From the NCBI RefSeq assembly GCF_020092905.1, contig NZ_JAGSGB010000002.1, positions 248,001 to 312,000 of the forward strand: a stretch of 64,000 bases of DNA, in the 5' to 3' direction. The DNA is from Pacificimonas aurantium (lineage in GTDB: Bacteria; Pseudomonadota; Alphaproteobacteria; Sphingomonadales; Sphingomonadaceae). Of the stretch, positions 55,241 to 64,000 are shown piece after piece. Positions within the stretch are counted from its first letter, which is position 1. Each line of letters starts with the position of its first letter. A program made the translations under genes and the position numbers. The notes beneath the pieces are model-generated. The model did not search any database. It was not told the origin of the DNA and saw nothing but the letters and a program-made list of their open reading frames with translations.

Positions 55241-57415
55241 TCAGTCCTTTTCCGGGCCATTCGCCGGGGTCGCCGCTCGTTGTTCCCGAGCCCAGGGGTG
55301 CATCCCGTCCTCGAGGGCGGCGGACCGGACCGCGCCCCTGTCGAGGTCGATCGATACCGCCCCATAGGTGCGCAGACTTTCCCGGTCGAGAACGAGCCAC
55401 CGCGCGCGGCACCAGCTGGGCAGCCACCGGTCGCTGACGACGATGTCGCTCGTCCGGCACAGCGGTTCGAGGTCGGATCTGTCGATCAGATGCCGACTGC
55501 GTGTTGCAAGCACATGCCAGGGCCGGCCGCCATGGCTGAGGCGCAGCACGCATGCATCGCGCGAGCAATTCGCGCTGTCGAGGTCCTCCAGTCGGCGATC
55601 CCGAGAGCTTCCGGCGGCCCCTCCCCACATGTCGCGGACATAGGACCCCGCCCCGTTCCTGAGGAAAGCGAGGCCCTCCTTCGACCGGTACGCCAGGTGG
55701 GTTCCTTCCGGACCGACAAACAGGTCGGGCTGCGGCGCCGCGCCGGCGACCAGAATTCCTGCCGCGAACGGAATGACCCCGCCCAGCCGCCAGCGGTCCT
55801 GCCACAGGCAAAGCCATAAGCCGCCCATCACCATCAGGACGAAGCCTGCAGGCGGAATGGCCGGGACGCTGGCGACCGAGCCGGGCAGCGACGCCGTCCA
55901 CTCGGCCAGGCCAATCAACATCCCAAGAACAAACTTCAGCGCGGCGAAGAGCGGCACTCCCACGCCCAGAAGGTCTGCGAATAACGAAAGAATAAGGAGC
56001 GGAATGATAGCGAAGCTGGTGAGCGGAATCGCAATCAAATTGGCAAGCGCCCCGTAGAGGCCGACTTTCCCGAAGTGAAAGAGGGCGACAGGCGCGATGG
56101 CGGCCTCCGCTGCAAGTCCCGTCGCGAGCAGCGCCGCCGCACCGGCGGTCAGGCGCGCGGGCCAGTCCTTTCCATCTGCGCTCGGCTCGCGCCACCTGCG
56201 TCCAGCGGGCGACTGGTAGAGCGCCACGATGCCGGTCACCGCGGCGAAACTTAGCTGAAAGCTCGGCGACAGAAGCAGGTGAGGCTGCCACAGAAGGATC
56301 AGCGTAGCTCCGGCAGCGACCAGCCGAAGCGATAGCGCCTCGCGGCCGAGACCGAGCCCTAAAAGGACGATCAGAACGGCGATGCACGCCCGGATCGTCG
56401 GAACGCCGGCACCGGCGACGAGCGTATAGGCGATGCCCGCGACCGCCGCGACCAGCGAGGCCGCAAGCCGGGCATCGGCGCGCAGAGCGAACCATTCCCA
56501 GCGGACGAGCAGCGCCTTTACCAGCCACAAAGTGCCGCCCACCACGACGCCGATATGCAGCCCGGAAATGGCGATCAGATGGGCAAGGCCACTGTCACGC
56601 ATGGCTTCGCTGGTCTCGTCGGGAATCCCGCCCCGGTCGCCCGTCACCAGCGCGGCGCCGATGCCGCCCGCCGCTCCGCCGATCTGATCCTGAAGCCGGG
56701 CAGTCAAACGCTCGCGAAAGGCCTTCAGCCGTGCCGCCGCTCCGTCCAAGGGCGGCGCCTCGTAAACGATTTCGACTTCGCCCAGCGCATAGCCGGTGGC
56801 GCCGATCCCCTCGAACCACGCCCGGCGCGCAAAATGATAGCCCCCCGGATGAATCGGCCCCGGCGGCGGCGAGAGGGTAAAGCGCCCCTGCACCCTGTCG
56901 CCGACAGAAAGCGTTGCTGGCGCGCGGCGGACGCTGACCCGCGTCTTGAGCCCCTCGGGCAGCTTGAGGGATCCGGTCGAGACGGGAGCTATAAGAATCC
57001 GCGTCCGGTCGCGGGCAGGCAGCGTTTCCACTGCCAGCACCTCAGCCTCGAACGCGGCGCCGAACACCTCCCGTTCCAGTGTGACGGTATTCTGCGAGCT
57101 CGCTTCCCACCAGGCCAGTGCCAGCCCCGCCGCTGCAAGGGCGCTTCCCGCCGCCATGGCCCGCATGGCGAGATTGTCGGCCACAAGCACCGCTCCAAGC
57201 GCCAATGCCAATAGCAGGCAGATGACGGCAATCCACTCGGGCCGGGACGGCAGGGCATACCAGAGCCCGATCCCGGCGCCGAACGCGACGGGTATGAACA
57301 GGGGAAGCTGGTGGCGCTCGGAACCAAATCGCTCGCCAATCCACTCAGGAAGGGACGCCAGCGCGTTCAGGGGTGTTTGAAGGGCGCTGCTGCTGCTACT
57401 GAGCCCCAAATTCAC
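55241..57415 (-). CDS. comEC: ComEC/Rec2 DNA-uptake channel protein
   Basis: A 724-residue polytopic membrane protein. An N-terminal soluble insert (about 105-230, with [20 protein letters not shown]) is followed by the competence core, with [37 protein letters not shown] and [20 protein letters not shown], and about ten hydrophobic helices. The C-terminus (from about 580) should correspond to the metallo-beta-lactamase-like domain, but the usual HxHxDH motif is not visible, so nuclease activity is doubtful. It moves single-stranded DNA across the inner membrane in transformation. It is the reverse of lexA and divergent from gltX (35 bp). Confidence 0.9.
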   Translation of the reverse strand: MNLGLSSSSSALQTPLNALASLPEWIGERFGSERHQLPLFIPVAFGAGIGLWYALPSRPEWIAVICLLLALALGAVLVADNLAMRAMAAGSALAAAGLALAWWEASSQNTVTLEREVFGAAFEAEVLAVETLPARDRTRILIAPVSTGSLKLPEGLKTRVSVRRAPATLSVGDRVQGRFTLSPPPGPIHPGGYHFARRAWFEGIGATGYALGEVEIVYEAPPLDGAAARLKAFRERLTARLQDQIGGAAGGIGAALVTGDRGGIPDETSEAMRDSGLAHLIAISGLHIGVVVGGTLWLVKALLVRWEWFALRADARLAASLVAAVAGIAYTLVAGAGVPTIRACIAVLIVLLGLGLGREALSLRLVAAGATLILLWQPHLLLSPSFQLSFAAVTGIVALYQSPAGRRWREPSADGKDWPARLTAGAAALLATGLAAEAAIAPVALFHFGKVGLYGALANLIAIPLTSFAIIPLLILSLFADLLGVGVPLFAALKFVLGMLIGLAEWTASLPGSVASVPAIPPAGFVLMVMGGLWLCLWQDRWRLGGVIPFAAGILVAGAAPQPDLFVGPEGTHLAYRSKEGLAFLRNGAGSYVRDMWGGAAGSSRDRRLEDLDSANCSRDACVLRLSHGGRPWHVLATRSRHLIDRSDLEPLCRTSDIVVSDRWLPSWCRARWLVLDRESLRTYGAVSIDLDRGAVRSAALEDGMHPWAREQRAATPANGPEKD

Positions 57416-57450
57416 GTCCCCCCGAACGAGTTTCTACTGCCGGAGTTCAA

Positions 57451-58872
57451 ATGGTTGCAAGTGCCGCCTCCCCCGTCGTTACGCGGTTCGCGCCTTCCCC
57501 GACGGGTTTTCTGCATATCGGCGGCGCACGCACGGCGCTGTTCAACTACCTGTTCGCGAAGGCGAATGGCGGCAAGTTCACCCTGAGAATCGAGGATACC
57601 GACCAACAGCGTTCGACGCCCGAGGCCACGGAGGCGATCCTGTCGGGCATGCGCTGGCTCGGTCTGAAATGGGACGGCGAAGAAGTCTACCAATCACAGC
57701 GCGCGGAGCGCCACGCTGAGGTCGCGCACCAGTTGCTGGAGAGCGGGCGCGCTTACAAATGCTACGCTACGGCCGAGGAGCTGGCCGAAATGCGCGAACG
57801 GGCGCGGGCGGAAAAGCGACCGATCCGCTATGACGGCACTTGGCGTGACCGCGACCCGGCCGATGCACCGGTTGATGCCCCCTTCACGGTGCGTATCAAG
57901 GCACCCCAATCGGGATCGACGACGATCAGCGACGCCGTTCAGGGGGATGTCACCGTTCCCAATTCGGAACTCGACGACTTCATCATCCTGAGGTCGGATG
58001 GAACCCCGACCTATATGCTGGCTGTGGTCGTGGACGATCACGACATGGGGGTGACGCACCTCATTCGCGGTGACGACCATCTCAACAACGCCTTCCGCCA
58101 GCGCGTCATCATAGAGGCAATGGACTGGGACCTGCCGCAATGGGCGCATGTGCCGCTGATCCACGGGCAGGACGGCGCCAAATTGTCAAAGCGTCACGGT
58201 GCGCTCGGGGTCGAGGCATACCGGGAGATGGGCTTCCTTCCGGAGGCGCTTGAGAACTACCTCCTTCGTCTTGGCTGGGGACATGGCGACGAGGAGATTG
58301 TTTCGCGCAGCCGGGCCGAAGAGCTGTTTACGCTCGACGGGATCGGCCGGAACCCTGCGCGGTTCGACATCAAGAAGCTGGAAAATCTGAACGGCCATTA
58401 TATCCGCGCCGCCAGGGACGACCACCTGCTCACGGTCGTCCAGCCGGAAGTGGAGATCAGCCTGGGCCGGGACCTATCAGGGGAAGAAGCAGCATTGTTG
58501 CTGCGCACAATTCCGGAACTGAAGCCGCGAGCCAAGACTATCAACGAATTGGCCGACGGCGCCCTGTTTCTCTTTCGCACCCGCCCCCTAACCATGGACG
58601 AGAAGGCTTCGGCCCTGTTAGAGAAGGATGGCGGGGAGCTTCTTGCCAAGGCCTATAAGAGCCTGCAGGACGCTCCCAACTGGGAGGCGAAGGCTCTGGG
58701 CGAAGAGTTGCGCGCGCTGGCGGCGTCGGAAGATGTCGGACTCGGCAAGATCGCGCAGCCCCTCCGTGCAGCGCTGACCGGACGTACCGTGTCGCCGGGC
58801 GTTTTCGAAATGCTCGAGCTGCTGGGACGTTCGGAATCGCTCGCCCGCATCGAAGACCGGCTCCCGGCGTAA
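57451..58872 (+). CDS. gltX: Glutamyl-tRNA synthetase
   Basis: A 473-residue class I synthetase. The HIGH box is [21 protein letters not shown] and the KMSKS loop is [26 protein letters not shown] and [24 protein letters not shown] are family motifs. The C-terminal anticodon-binding part is helical. It starts 35 bp from the divergent comEC gene, with a short GGAG-like site upstream, and is followed 34 bp later by gltA. Bacteria that lack GlnRS use this enzyme for tRNA-Gln too; that cannot be judged here. Confidence 0.96.
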   Translation: MVASAASPVVTRFAPSPTGFLHIGGARTALFNYLFAKANGGKFTLRIEDTDQQRSTPEATEAILSGMRWLGLKWDGEEVYQSQRAERHAEVAHQLLESGRAYKCYATAEELAEMRERARAEKRPIRYDGTWRDRDPADAPVDAPFTVRIKAPQSGSTTISDAVQGDVTVPNSELDDFIILRSDGTPTYMLAVVVDDHDMGVTHLIRGDDHLNNAFRQRVIIEAMDWDLPQWAHVPLIHGQDGAKLSKRHGALGVEAYREMGFLPEALENYLLRLGWGHGDEEIVSRSRAEELFTLDGIGRNPARFDIKKLENLNGHYIRAARDDHLLTVVQPEVEISLGRDLSGEEAALLLRTIPELKPRAKTINELADGALFLFRTRPLTMDEKASALLEKDGGELLAKAYKSLQDAPNWEAKALGEELRALAASEDVGLGKIAQPLRAALTGRTVSPGVFEMLELLGRSESLARIEDRLPA

Positions 58873-58906
58873 GCCGGCGCCTGAAACAGAACAGAAGGAA
58901 ACGACT

Positions 58907-60193
58907 ATGACCGACGGCACTGCGAAGCTCTCAGTTGGCGGTGAGGACCTCTCTTACCCCGTGCTCGAAGGGTCAGTCGGTCCCGAGGTCGTCGACATTC
59001 GCAAATTCTATGCGGATTCCGGCCGCTTCACATACGATCCCGGCTTCACATCCACCGCCTCGTGCGAATCCAAGCTGACCTATATCGACGGCGAAGAGGG
59101 TATACTCCTGCACCGTGGGTACTCGATCGAACAGCTCTCCGAGGATTCGTCCTTCATGGAGGTGGCTTATCTGATGCTGCGCGGCGAACTGCCGACGCCG
59201 GACGAGTATGAGGAATTCACCCGCACCATCACGCTCCACACGATGGTGCATGAACAGCTGAAGACGCTTTACAACGGCTTCCGCCGCGACGCGCATCCGA
59301 TGGCCATCATGTGCGGCGTCGTCGGGGCGCTCAGCGCGTTCTACCACGATTCCACCGACATCAACGATCCGGAACAGCGCAAGATCGCGTCGCACCGCAT
59401 GATTGCGAAAATGCCGACCATCGCCGCCATGGCCTATAAGTACGCGATCGGCCAGCCGTTCCTCTATCCCGATAACTCCTTGAGCTACACGGGCAATTTC
59501 CTGCGCATGACATTCGGCGTCCCGGCCGAGCCCTATGAAGTCAATCCGGTTGTCGAGCGTGCACTCGACCGCATCTTCATCCTTCATGCCGACCATGAGC
59601 AGAATGCGTCGACCTCGACCGTTCGCCTGGCCGGCTCTTCAGGTGCCAACCCGTTCGCGTGCATCGCCGCGGGCATTGCGTGTCTCTGGGGACCTGCGCA
59701 TGGCGGCGCCAACGAGGCCGCGCTCAACATGCTCACCGAAATCGGCCATCCCAGCCGCATCCCGGAATATATCGCCCGCGCGAAGGACAAGGACGATCCC
59801 TTCCGCCTGATGGGCTTTGGTCACCGGGTCTACAAGAACTACGATCCGCGTGCGACGGTCATGCGCAAGACCGTGCGCGAGGTGCTCAGTTCGCTCGGTG
59901 TGACAAACCCGGTCTTCGACGTGGCGCTCCAGCTCGAGGAGATGGCGCTCAACGACGACTATTTCATCGAGAAGAAGCTGTTCCCGAACGTCGATTTCTA
60001 TTCCGGTATCATCCTGTCGGCGATCGGCTTCCCGACCTCCATGTTCACGGCGCTGTTCGCCCTCGCCCGCACCGTCGGCTGGGTCGCCCAGTGGAACGAG
60101 ATGATCGAGGATCCTGCACAGCGTATCGGTCGTCCGCGCCAGCTCTACACCGGCCCAACGCAGCGCGACTATATTCCACTCGATAAGCGCTAA
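58907..60193 (+). CDS. gltA: Citrate synthase (type II, hexameric)
   Basis: A 428-residue TCA-cycle enzyme. The catalytic His are in [16 protein letters not shown]-like ([13 protein letters not shown]) and [19 protein letters not shown]. Asp is in [21 protein letters not shown]-adjacent sequence ([10 protein letters not shown]). The active-site loop [29 protein letters not shown] is typical of the Gram-negative type II enzyme. AAGGAA precedes the ATG. Just after its stop codon the sequence folds into the hairpin that contains the start of the next gene. Confidence 0.97.
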   Translation: MTDGTAKLSVGGEDLSYPVLEGSVGPEVVDIRKFYADSGRFTYDPGFTSTASCESKLTYIDGEEGILLHRGYSIEQLSEDSSFMEVAYLMLRGELPTPDEYEEFTRTITLHTMVHEQLKTLYNGFRRDAHPMAIMCGVVGALSAFYHDSTDINDPEQRKIASHRMIAKMPTIAAMAYKYAIGQPFLYPDNSLSYTGNFLRMTFGVPAEPYEVNPVVERALDRIFILHADHEQNASTSTVRLAGSSGANPFACIAAGIACLWGPAHGGANEAALNMLTEIGHPSRIPEYIARAKDKDDPFRLMGFGHRVYKNYDPRATVMRKTVREVLSSLGVTNPVFDVALQLEEMALNDDYFIEKKLFPNVDFYSGIILSAIGFPTSMFTALFALARTVGWVAQWNEMIEDPAQRIGRPRQLYTGPTQRDYIPLDKR

Positions 60194-60235
60194 ACGGCGC
60201 AGGGCAAAACCGCCCAAGGAAAATTCATTCGCCGT

Positions 60236-60268
60236 TTCACGAAGTTCGGATAAGCTGGACTTCGTGAA
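60236..60268 (+). promoter_or_regulatory. Hairpin covering the start codon of the downstream lipoprotein gene
   Basis: TTCACGAAGT and ACTTCGTGAA form a perfect 10-bp stem with a 13-base loop. The GTG start codon at 60264-60266 lies inside the right arm. A second inverted repeat, AAACGGCG (60192-60199) with CGCCGTTT (60230-60237), overlaps the left arm by two bases. The structure could block translation of the lipoprotein or end the gltA transcript. There is no T tract. Confidence 0.5.
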
Positions 60269-60842
60269 CGGCGCCTATCCATCCCTCTTTCGCGTAGCTG
60301 CCGGCGGCGTCCTCGCTGCCGGCCTCCTAACGGGCTGCGCGGTCAATCGCGATGCCAGGGCCCCTGCGACCAGCCAGGTGGCAAGAGACGCGGCCATGCA
60401 GCCGCTCAGCGACGTCGGCGCGGTACGACCGAACATCGCGCCGGAACTGGAACGCATTCTCGACGATCCCTATCGGCTGCCCGTGTCCGAAAGGAACTGC
60501 GAGGACCTTTCTTTCCACATCACGCAGCTTAACCGCACGCTGGGTCCGGATTTCGACGTCAGCCTGGAAGACGACAAGAATGAAGACCGCGCGCGGCGGG
60601 GCATTTCCATCGCCGGCAAGATGGCCGCTGGTCTGCTGATTCCCTTCCGCAGCATCGTCAGGGAAGTCTCAGGCGCATCCTCGGCGGAACGGGAGTATAA
60701 GGCAGCACTGGTCGCTGGCATTGCGCGGCGCAGCTACTTGAAGGGCATGGCCGTTGAAAAGGGCTGCGTGCTGCCCCTCGACCCCTATGTGCAATCGATG
60801 GAAGCCGAAGATGCCTATGAGGCCGACGCCTCCCGCGACTGA
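60264..60842 (+). CDS. Predicted lipoprotein of unknown function
   Basis: A 192-residue protein with a lipoprotein signal (FRVAAGGVLAAGLLTGC; Cys at about 25 in a good lipobox LTGC). The mature part has no recognised domain: a Pro/Asp-rich beginning, ERNCEDLSFHITQLNRTLGP, EDDKNEDRARRGISIAG, a weakly hydrophobic helix (GKMAAGLLIPFRSIV), and KAALVAGIARRSYLKGMAVEKGCVLP. Two non-lipid Cys (in ERNCED and KGCVL) could pair. The start is GTG 60264, the only one that gives the complete signal. It follows gltA by 70 bp. Confidence 0.75.
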   Translation: MNGAYPSLFRVAAGGVLAAGLLTGCAVNRDARAPATSQVARDAAMQPLSDVGAVRPNIAPELERILDDPYRLPVSERNCEDLSFHITQLNRTLGPDFDVSLEDDKNEDRARRGISIAGKMAAGLLIPFRSIVREVSGASSAEREYKAALVAGIARRSYLKGMAVEKGCVLPLDPYVQSMEAEDAYEADASRD

Positions 60843-60916
60843 CCCGCAGACGACCTAGGAGCCTGCGGCGGTCGAGAGCACTGCCCGCCCCCGACCGTCA
60901 CGGTATCGGATAGGGG

Positions 60917-62707
60917 TTAGTAGACCCGCTTCTTCGGCTTGATATATTCGATCGCATCCGTGAGCGTGTAGCTGTGCACAGGGCGGGTATCGAGTTCGAC
61001 CTGGCCGTCCCGGAACCAGCCGAGCGAGTGAGTCATCCACTCGTCGTCATTTCGGTCGGGATAGTCCTCGTGCATGTGCGCGCCGCGACTCTCTGTGCGA
61101 TTACGCGCCATGGCCATGGTCAGGACCGCCTGACCGATCATGTTGTCGAGCTCCAGCGTTTCGATCAGATCGGTGTTCCAGATCAGGCCGCGGTCGGTCA
61201 CGCTGAGGTCGGCCATGCGCTGATAGACGGCGTTGATCTTCTGCATACCCTCATCGAGGATTTCCGACGTACGGAACACGGCCGCATTGGACTGCATGGT
61301 CTTCTGCATGGCCGTCCGCACCTCAGCGGTGGGAGAACCGCCCTTCGCCGTGCGGAATTTGTCGAGACGCGCGAGAGCCCGCTCGTCCTCGGACTTGATG
61401 ATGTCGCCATGCTTCGTGCCAGGCTTGGTGATCTCGTGAATCCGGTGCGCGGTGCCGCGCCCGAACACGACAAGGTCGATCAGGCTGTTGGAGCCGAGGC
61501 GGTTCGCACCGTGGACGCTGACGCAGCCTGCTTCGCCGACGGCAAACAGACCGGGAACCACGCGGTCGGGATCGCCGTCCTGCTTTGTGACCACCTCGCC
61601 CTGATAGTTGGTCTGGATACCGCCCATATTGTAGTGGACGGTCGGCGTAACCGGGATGGGCCCCTTGGTGACGTCGACACCAGCGAAGATCTTCGCCGTT
61701 TCAGAAATGCCCGGAAGCCGCTCGCCTAGGATATCCGGATCGATATGGTCAAGATGGAGGAAGATGTGATCTCCTTCCTTGCCAACACCGCGGCCCTCGC
61801 GAATCTCCATCGCCATCGACCGCGAAACGACGTCGCGGCTGGCAAGGTCCTTCGCCGACGGCGCATAACGCTCCATGAAGCGCTCGCCTTCGGAATTGGT
61901 CAGATAGCCGCCCTCGCCGCGTGCCCCCTCGGTAATTAGGACGCCGGCGCCGTAAATGCCCGTCGGGTGGAACTGGACGAACTCCATGTCCTGCATCGGA
62001 AGGCCGGCGCGCAGCACCATGCCGCCACCGTCACCCGTACAGGTATGCGCCGAGGTGGCCGAGAAATAGGCGCGGCCATAACCGCCGGTTGCCAGCACTG
62101 TGTTGTGCGAGCGGAAGCGGTGGATCTGGCCGGTCTCCATCTCCAGCGCAATGACGCCGCGGCACGTGCCGTCGTCGTCCATGATCAGGTCGAGCGCGAA
62201 GAATTCGATGAAGAAGTCCGCATCGAACCGCAGCGACTGCTGATAGAGCGCGTGAAGCATGGCGTGGCCGGTCCGGTCGGCCGCCGCGCAGGTACGCTGC
62301 GCCGCGGGGCCTTCGCCCATATTTTGCGTCATGCCGCCAAAGGCGCGCTGATAGATTTTGCCTTCGGGCGTCCGGCTGAACGGCACGCCGAAATGCTCGA
62401 GTTCGTAGACAGCCGCCGGCGCCTCGCGGCAAAGATATTCGATGGCGTCCTGGTCGCCCAGCCAGTCCGACCCTTTTACGGTGTCGTACATATGCCAGGT
62501 CCAGTGGTCGGGGCCCATATTCCCGAGGCTTGCGGCGATGCCGCCCTGCGCCGCGACGGTATGCGACCGGGTCGGAAAGACCTTCGTGATGCAGGCCGTC
62601 TTCAGGCCCGTTTCGGCGATACCCATGGTCGCGCGCAGGCCCGAGCCGCCGGCGCCGACAACCACGGCGTCATAGGTGTGATCGATGATGGGATAGGCGT
62701 CGCTCAT
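60917..62707 (-). CDS. sdhA: Succinate dehydrogenase flavoprotein subunit
   Basis: A 596-residue subunit that oxidises succinate. The dinucleotide-binding motif is [39 protein letters not shown] has the His that binds FAD covalently. [22 protein letters not shown] and [19 protein letters not shown] line the active site. It joins SdhB in the membrane complex. It is the last gene of the sdhC-sdhD-sdhA run. The iron-sulfur subunit gene sdhB, which often follows, is not here: the next 74 bp are empty and then comes a gene on the other strand. Confidence 0.97.
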   Translation of the reverse strand: MSDAYPIIDHTYDAVVVGAGGSGLRATMGIAETGLKTACITKVFPTRSHTVAAQGGIAASLGNMGPDHWTWHMYDTVKGSDWLGDQDAIEYLCREAPAAVYELEHFGVPFSRTPEGKIYQRAFGGMTQNMGEGPAAQRTCAAADRTGHAMLHALYQQSLRFDADFFIEFFALDLIMDDDGTCRGVIALEMETGQIHRFRSHNTVLATGGYGRAYFSATSAHTCTGDGGGMVLRAGLPMQDMEFVQFHPTGIYGAGVLITEGARGEGGYLTNSEGERFMERYAPSAKDLASRDVVSRSMAMEIREGRGVGKEGDHIFLHLDHIDPDILGERLPGISETAKIFAGVDVTKGPIPVTPTVHYNMGGIQTNYQGEVVTKQDGDPDRVVPGLFAVGEAGCVSVHGANRLGSNSLIDLVVFGRGTAHRIHEITKPGTKHGDIIKSEDERALARLDKFRTAKGGSPTAEVRTAMQKTMQSNAAVFRTSEILDEGMQKINAVYQRMADLSVTDRGLIWNTDLIETLELDNMIGQAVLTMAMARNRTESRGAHMHEDYPDRNDDEWMTHSLGWFRDGQVELDTRPVHSYTLTDAIEYIKPKKRVY

Positions 62708-62710
62708 GCG

Positions 62711-63094
62711 TCAGGCCCCAAAGGCAATGGTAAGTACTGAAAAGATGGAAAGCGCGGCCCCGCCAAAGGCGAATGCCGTCGTCAGGAGCAGCAGGGCGAT
62801 GCGCGTGCCGCCCTGCGTATAGTCCTCGATCATGACCTGCATACCGAGGCGCAGATGATAGAAGACGCTTAGCGACAGCAGCACCATCGGCACCGCCACG
62901 AAGGGGTTCCGCAGCCACTCGATCATGGTGAAATGATCAAGCGTCGGAAGCGTGAAGATAGAGGTCAGGAACCAGGCGAAGAGGAGCAGGTTGGAAACCG
63001 CCGTCAGCCGCTGCACCCACCAGTGGTGCGCGCCTTCCTTGGCGGAGCCCAGCCCGCGAACCTGTCCAAGAGCAGTGCCTCTGCGAATCGACAT
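62711..63094 (-). CDS. sdhD: Succinate dehydrogenase, hydrophobic membrane anchor subunit
   Basis: A 127-residue membrane protein with three predicted helices (NLLLFAWFLTSIFTL; FVAVPMVLLSLSVFYHLRLGM; IALLLLTTAFAFGGAALSIF). The signature GSAKEGAHHWWVQRLTAVSNL near residue 17 and the YHLRLGMQVMIEDY segment carry the heme and quinone ligands (His). The frame is open to 63253, but ATG 63094 is used. It ends 3 bp before sdhA. Confidence 0.9.
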   Translation of the reverse strand: MSIRRGTALGQVRGLGSAKEGAHHWWVQRLTAVSNLLLFAWFLTSIFTLPTLDHFTMIEWLRNPFVAVPMVLLSLSVFYHLRLGMQVMIEDYTQGGTRIALLLLTTAFAFGGAALSIFSVLTIAFGA

Positions 63095-63113
63095 AGAACG
63101 CCGCTTTCCGTGC

Positions 63114-63503
63114 CTAGAGAAGAATGAACAGCCAGAGGGCGGCCGTCGCCAGAATGGAGAAGACCCAGGTAACGGTCGCGCTCGTCTTCGATGTGCCGAG
63201 CTCCAGCCCCGCACCGGTGTCCATGGCAAGGTGGCGCACGCCCGAGGCCGCATGCTGGAAAATCGCCCAGCTGAGGCCGACGCCGACGATCACGCCGATA
63301 GGAGACCGCGCGACGGCGATGAAATCCGCATAGGCTTCCGGTCCCAGTGCCGCCGCCACCAGCCACCAGACGAACGCAAGCCCGCCCGCAACAGCGAGTC
63401 CGTTGCCGGTGACACGGTGTGTGATGGAAGTGACCGCATGAACCCGCCAGCGCCAGATGCCGAGATGCGGGGAGAGCGGCCGGACCTGCGGACGCGTCGC
63501 CAT
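63114..63503 (-). CDS. sdhC: Succinate dehydrogenase cytochrome b556 subunit
   Basis: A 129-residue membrane anchor. RPLSPHLGIWRWRVHAVTSITHRVTGNGL is the SdhC signature (SxxHR). Three helices follow. HAASGVRHLAMDTGAGLEL holds the second heme ligand His. It binds ubiquinone and heme with SdhD. It is first in the sdhCDA run, 19 bp before sdhD. Confidence 0.93.
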   Translation of the reverse strand: MATRPQVRPLSPHLGIWRWRVHAVTSITHRVTGNGLAVAGGLAFVWWLVAAALGPEAYADFIAVARSPIGVIVGVGLSWAIFQHAASGVRHLAMDTGAGLELGTSKTSATVTWVFSILATAALWLFILL

Positions 63504-63593
63504 ATATCTGTCCCTGTTACCTGTCTTTTGCGGCGCTTATTGAGCGCATGACGTGCATCGCGCAACCGGCAAAGCGCCACACCGCGCGAAAGC

Positions 63594-64000
63594 CTAGCCC
63601 TTGCACTGCAGAAGGACGGTGCGTTCCAGCCCCGCATAACGGTGCACAAGGTTCGCGCGATACTCCTCGTTCGCCATCATACCGAGGAAATGCTCTTTCG
63701 ACGGATAGCGAACGATCAGCATCTTGTCCCAGTCGGTGGCGGACGTCCCAGGCTCGCCGATGAAAACCTGCTGGACGGGACCGTCATAAAGAACCTCGGC
63801 CTTGCTCGTGTCGCCGACCGTCACGGTGAACGCATGCTGGTAGCGGGCATACGCCTCCGAACCGGGAATATCCGCGTCGCCGTCGAAATCCTCCGGATAG
63901 GCGGCACGGTCGCGAAACTTGAGCATGTTGACCATGACGATCGGTCCCTTCGCCGGGCCGTCGCGAAGGGCGCGAACCTGGTCGGCGGTCGGATCGATGG
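63594..64000 (-). CDS. DUF1330 family protein, 5' end outside the window
   Basis: The conserved reading frame continues past the ATG at 63935 to the right edge of the window (IDPTADQVRALRDGP, then MVNMLKFRDRAAYPEDF), so the true start is outside. DUF1330 proteins are small dimeric alpha-beta barrel proteins of unknown function. Here LYDGPVQQVFIGEPG, WDKMLIVRYPSKEHFLGMM and NEEYRANLVHRYAGLERTVLL match the family well. It is transcribed on the minus strand toward sdhC, with 90 bp between them. Confidence 0.85.
   Translation of the reverse strand, partial: IDPTADQVRALRDGPAKGPIVMVNMLKFRDRAAYPEDFDGDADIPGSEAYARYQHAFTVTVGDTSKAEVLYDGPVQQVFIGEPGTSATDWDKMLIVRYPSKEHFLGMMANEEYRANLVHRYAGLERTVLLQCKG

Noticed and set aside
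54699-56528. 609-codon minus-strand frame spanning the 3' parts of lexA and comEC
   Set aside because: Arg/Gly-rich out-of-frame reading of comEC that runs through lexA on the other strand; no domain.

Overview
The window is a stretch of chromosome from an alphaproteobacterium, most likely a member of the Sphingomonadales. This is inferred from gene order: rpsB-tsf-pyrH-frr-uppS-cdsA-dxr-rseP-bamA-skp-fabZ; dnaE-lolD-lolC-proS; and trpEGDC-moaC-moeA-lexA facing comEC, followed by gltX-gltA. Other signs agree: a short (429 aa) ProRS, an alphaproteobacterial-type SOS box (GTTC-N7-GTTC) before lexA, and high GC. No sequence search was possible, so the genus is not named.

Layout. 1-2287: minus-strand cell-wall cluster (MltB-type transglycosylase, RlpA, and the start of a DacA-type carboxypeptidase cut by the window edge). 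2360-11933: an accessory block. It holds a DsbA-family protein, an orphan TPR-secretin, a frameshifted XRE/MmyB-type regulator, five tandem paralogues for secreted six-cysteine proteins, the leftover start of a sixth copy, and a further secreted cysteine protein. It ends in a decayed tRNA-Gly and the catalytic end of a tyrosine recombinase directly before an intact tRNA-Ser(UGA). A 5'-half tRNA-Ser-like sequence sits at its left edge, so the block looks like an old tRNA-linked insertion. 12194-22045: CDC48-type AAA ATPase, acyl-CoA synthetase, rpmE (minus strand), a leucine-catabolism set (mccB, mccA, ivd) and a hemerythrin-domain protein. 22075-33022: minus-strand supercluster for translation, isoprenoid/phospholipid synthesis and outer-membrane assembly. 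33166-36791: RNA methyltransferase, NAD(P)HX repair enzyme, N-formylglutamate amidohydrolase and a small secreted protein. 37013-46912: minus strand, dnaE, lolD, lolC, proS, pyrG, secG, tpiA. 47030-55198: plus strand, ppiD, trpE, trpG, trpD, trpC, moaC, moeA, lexA. 55241-64000: comEC (minus), gltX, gltA, a small lipoprotein (plus), then sdhA, sdhD, sdhC and a DUF1330 gene (minus, cut by the right edge).

The most interesting content is the 2.4-11.9 kb block. The five paralogues keep nearly constant ends (an N-terminal domain with four Cys and a C-terminal domain with two) around a different Gly/Ala-rich hydrophobic core in each copy. Copies 1 and 3 are identical over about 230 bp of the N-terminal coding region, which points to recent gene conversion or duplication. 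I do not recognise the family. A secreted, disulfide-bonded, membrane-active protein set is a reasonable hypothesis but is inference. The DsbA-like protein and the orphan secretin next door may take part in folding or export.
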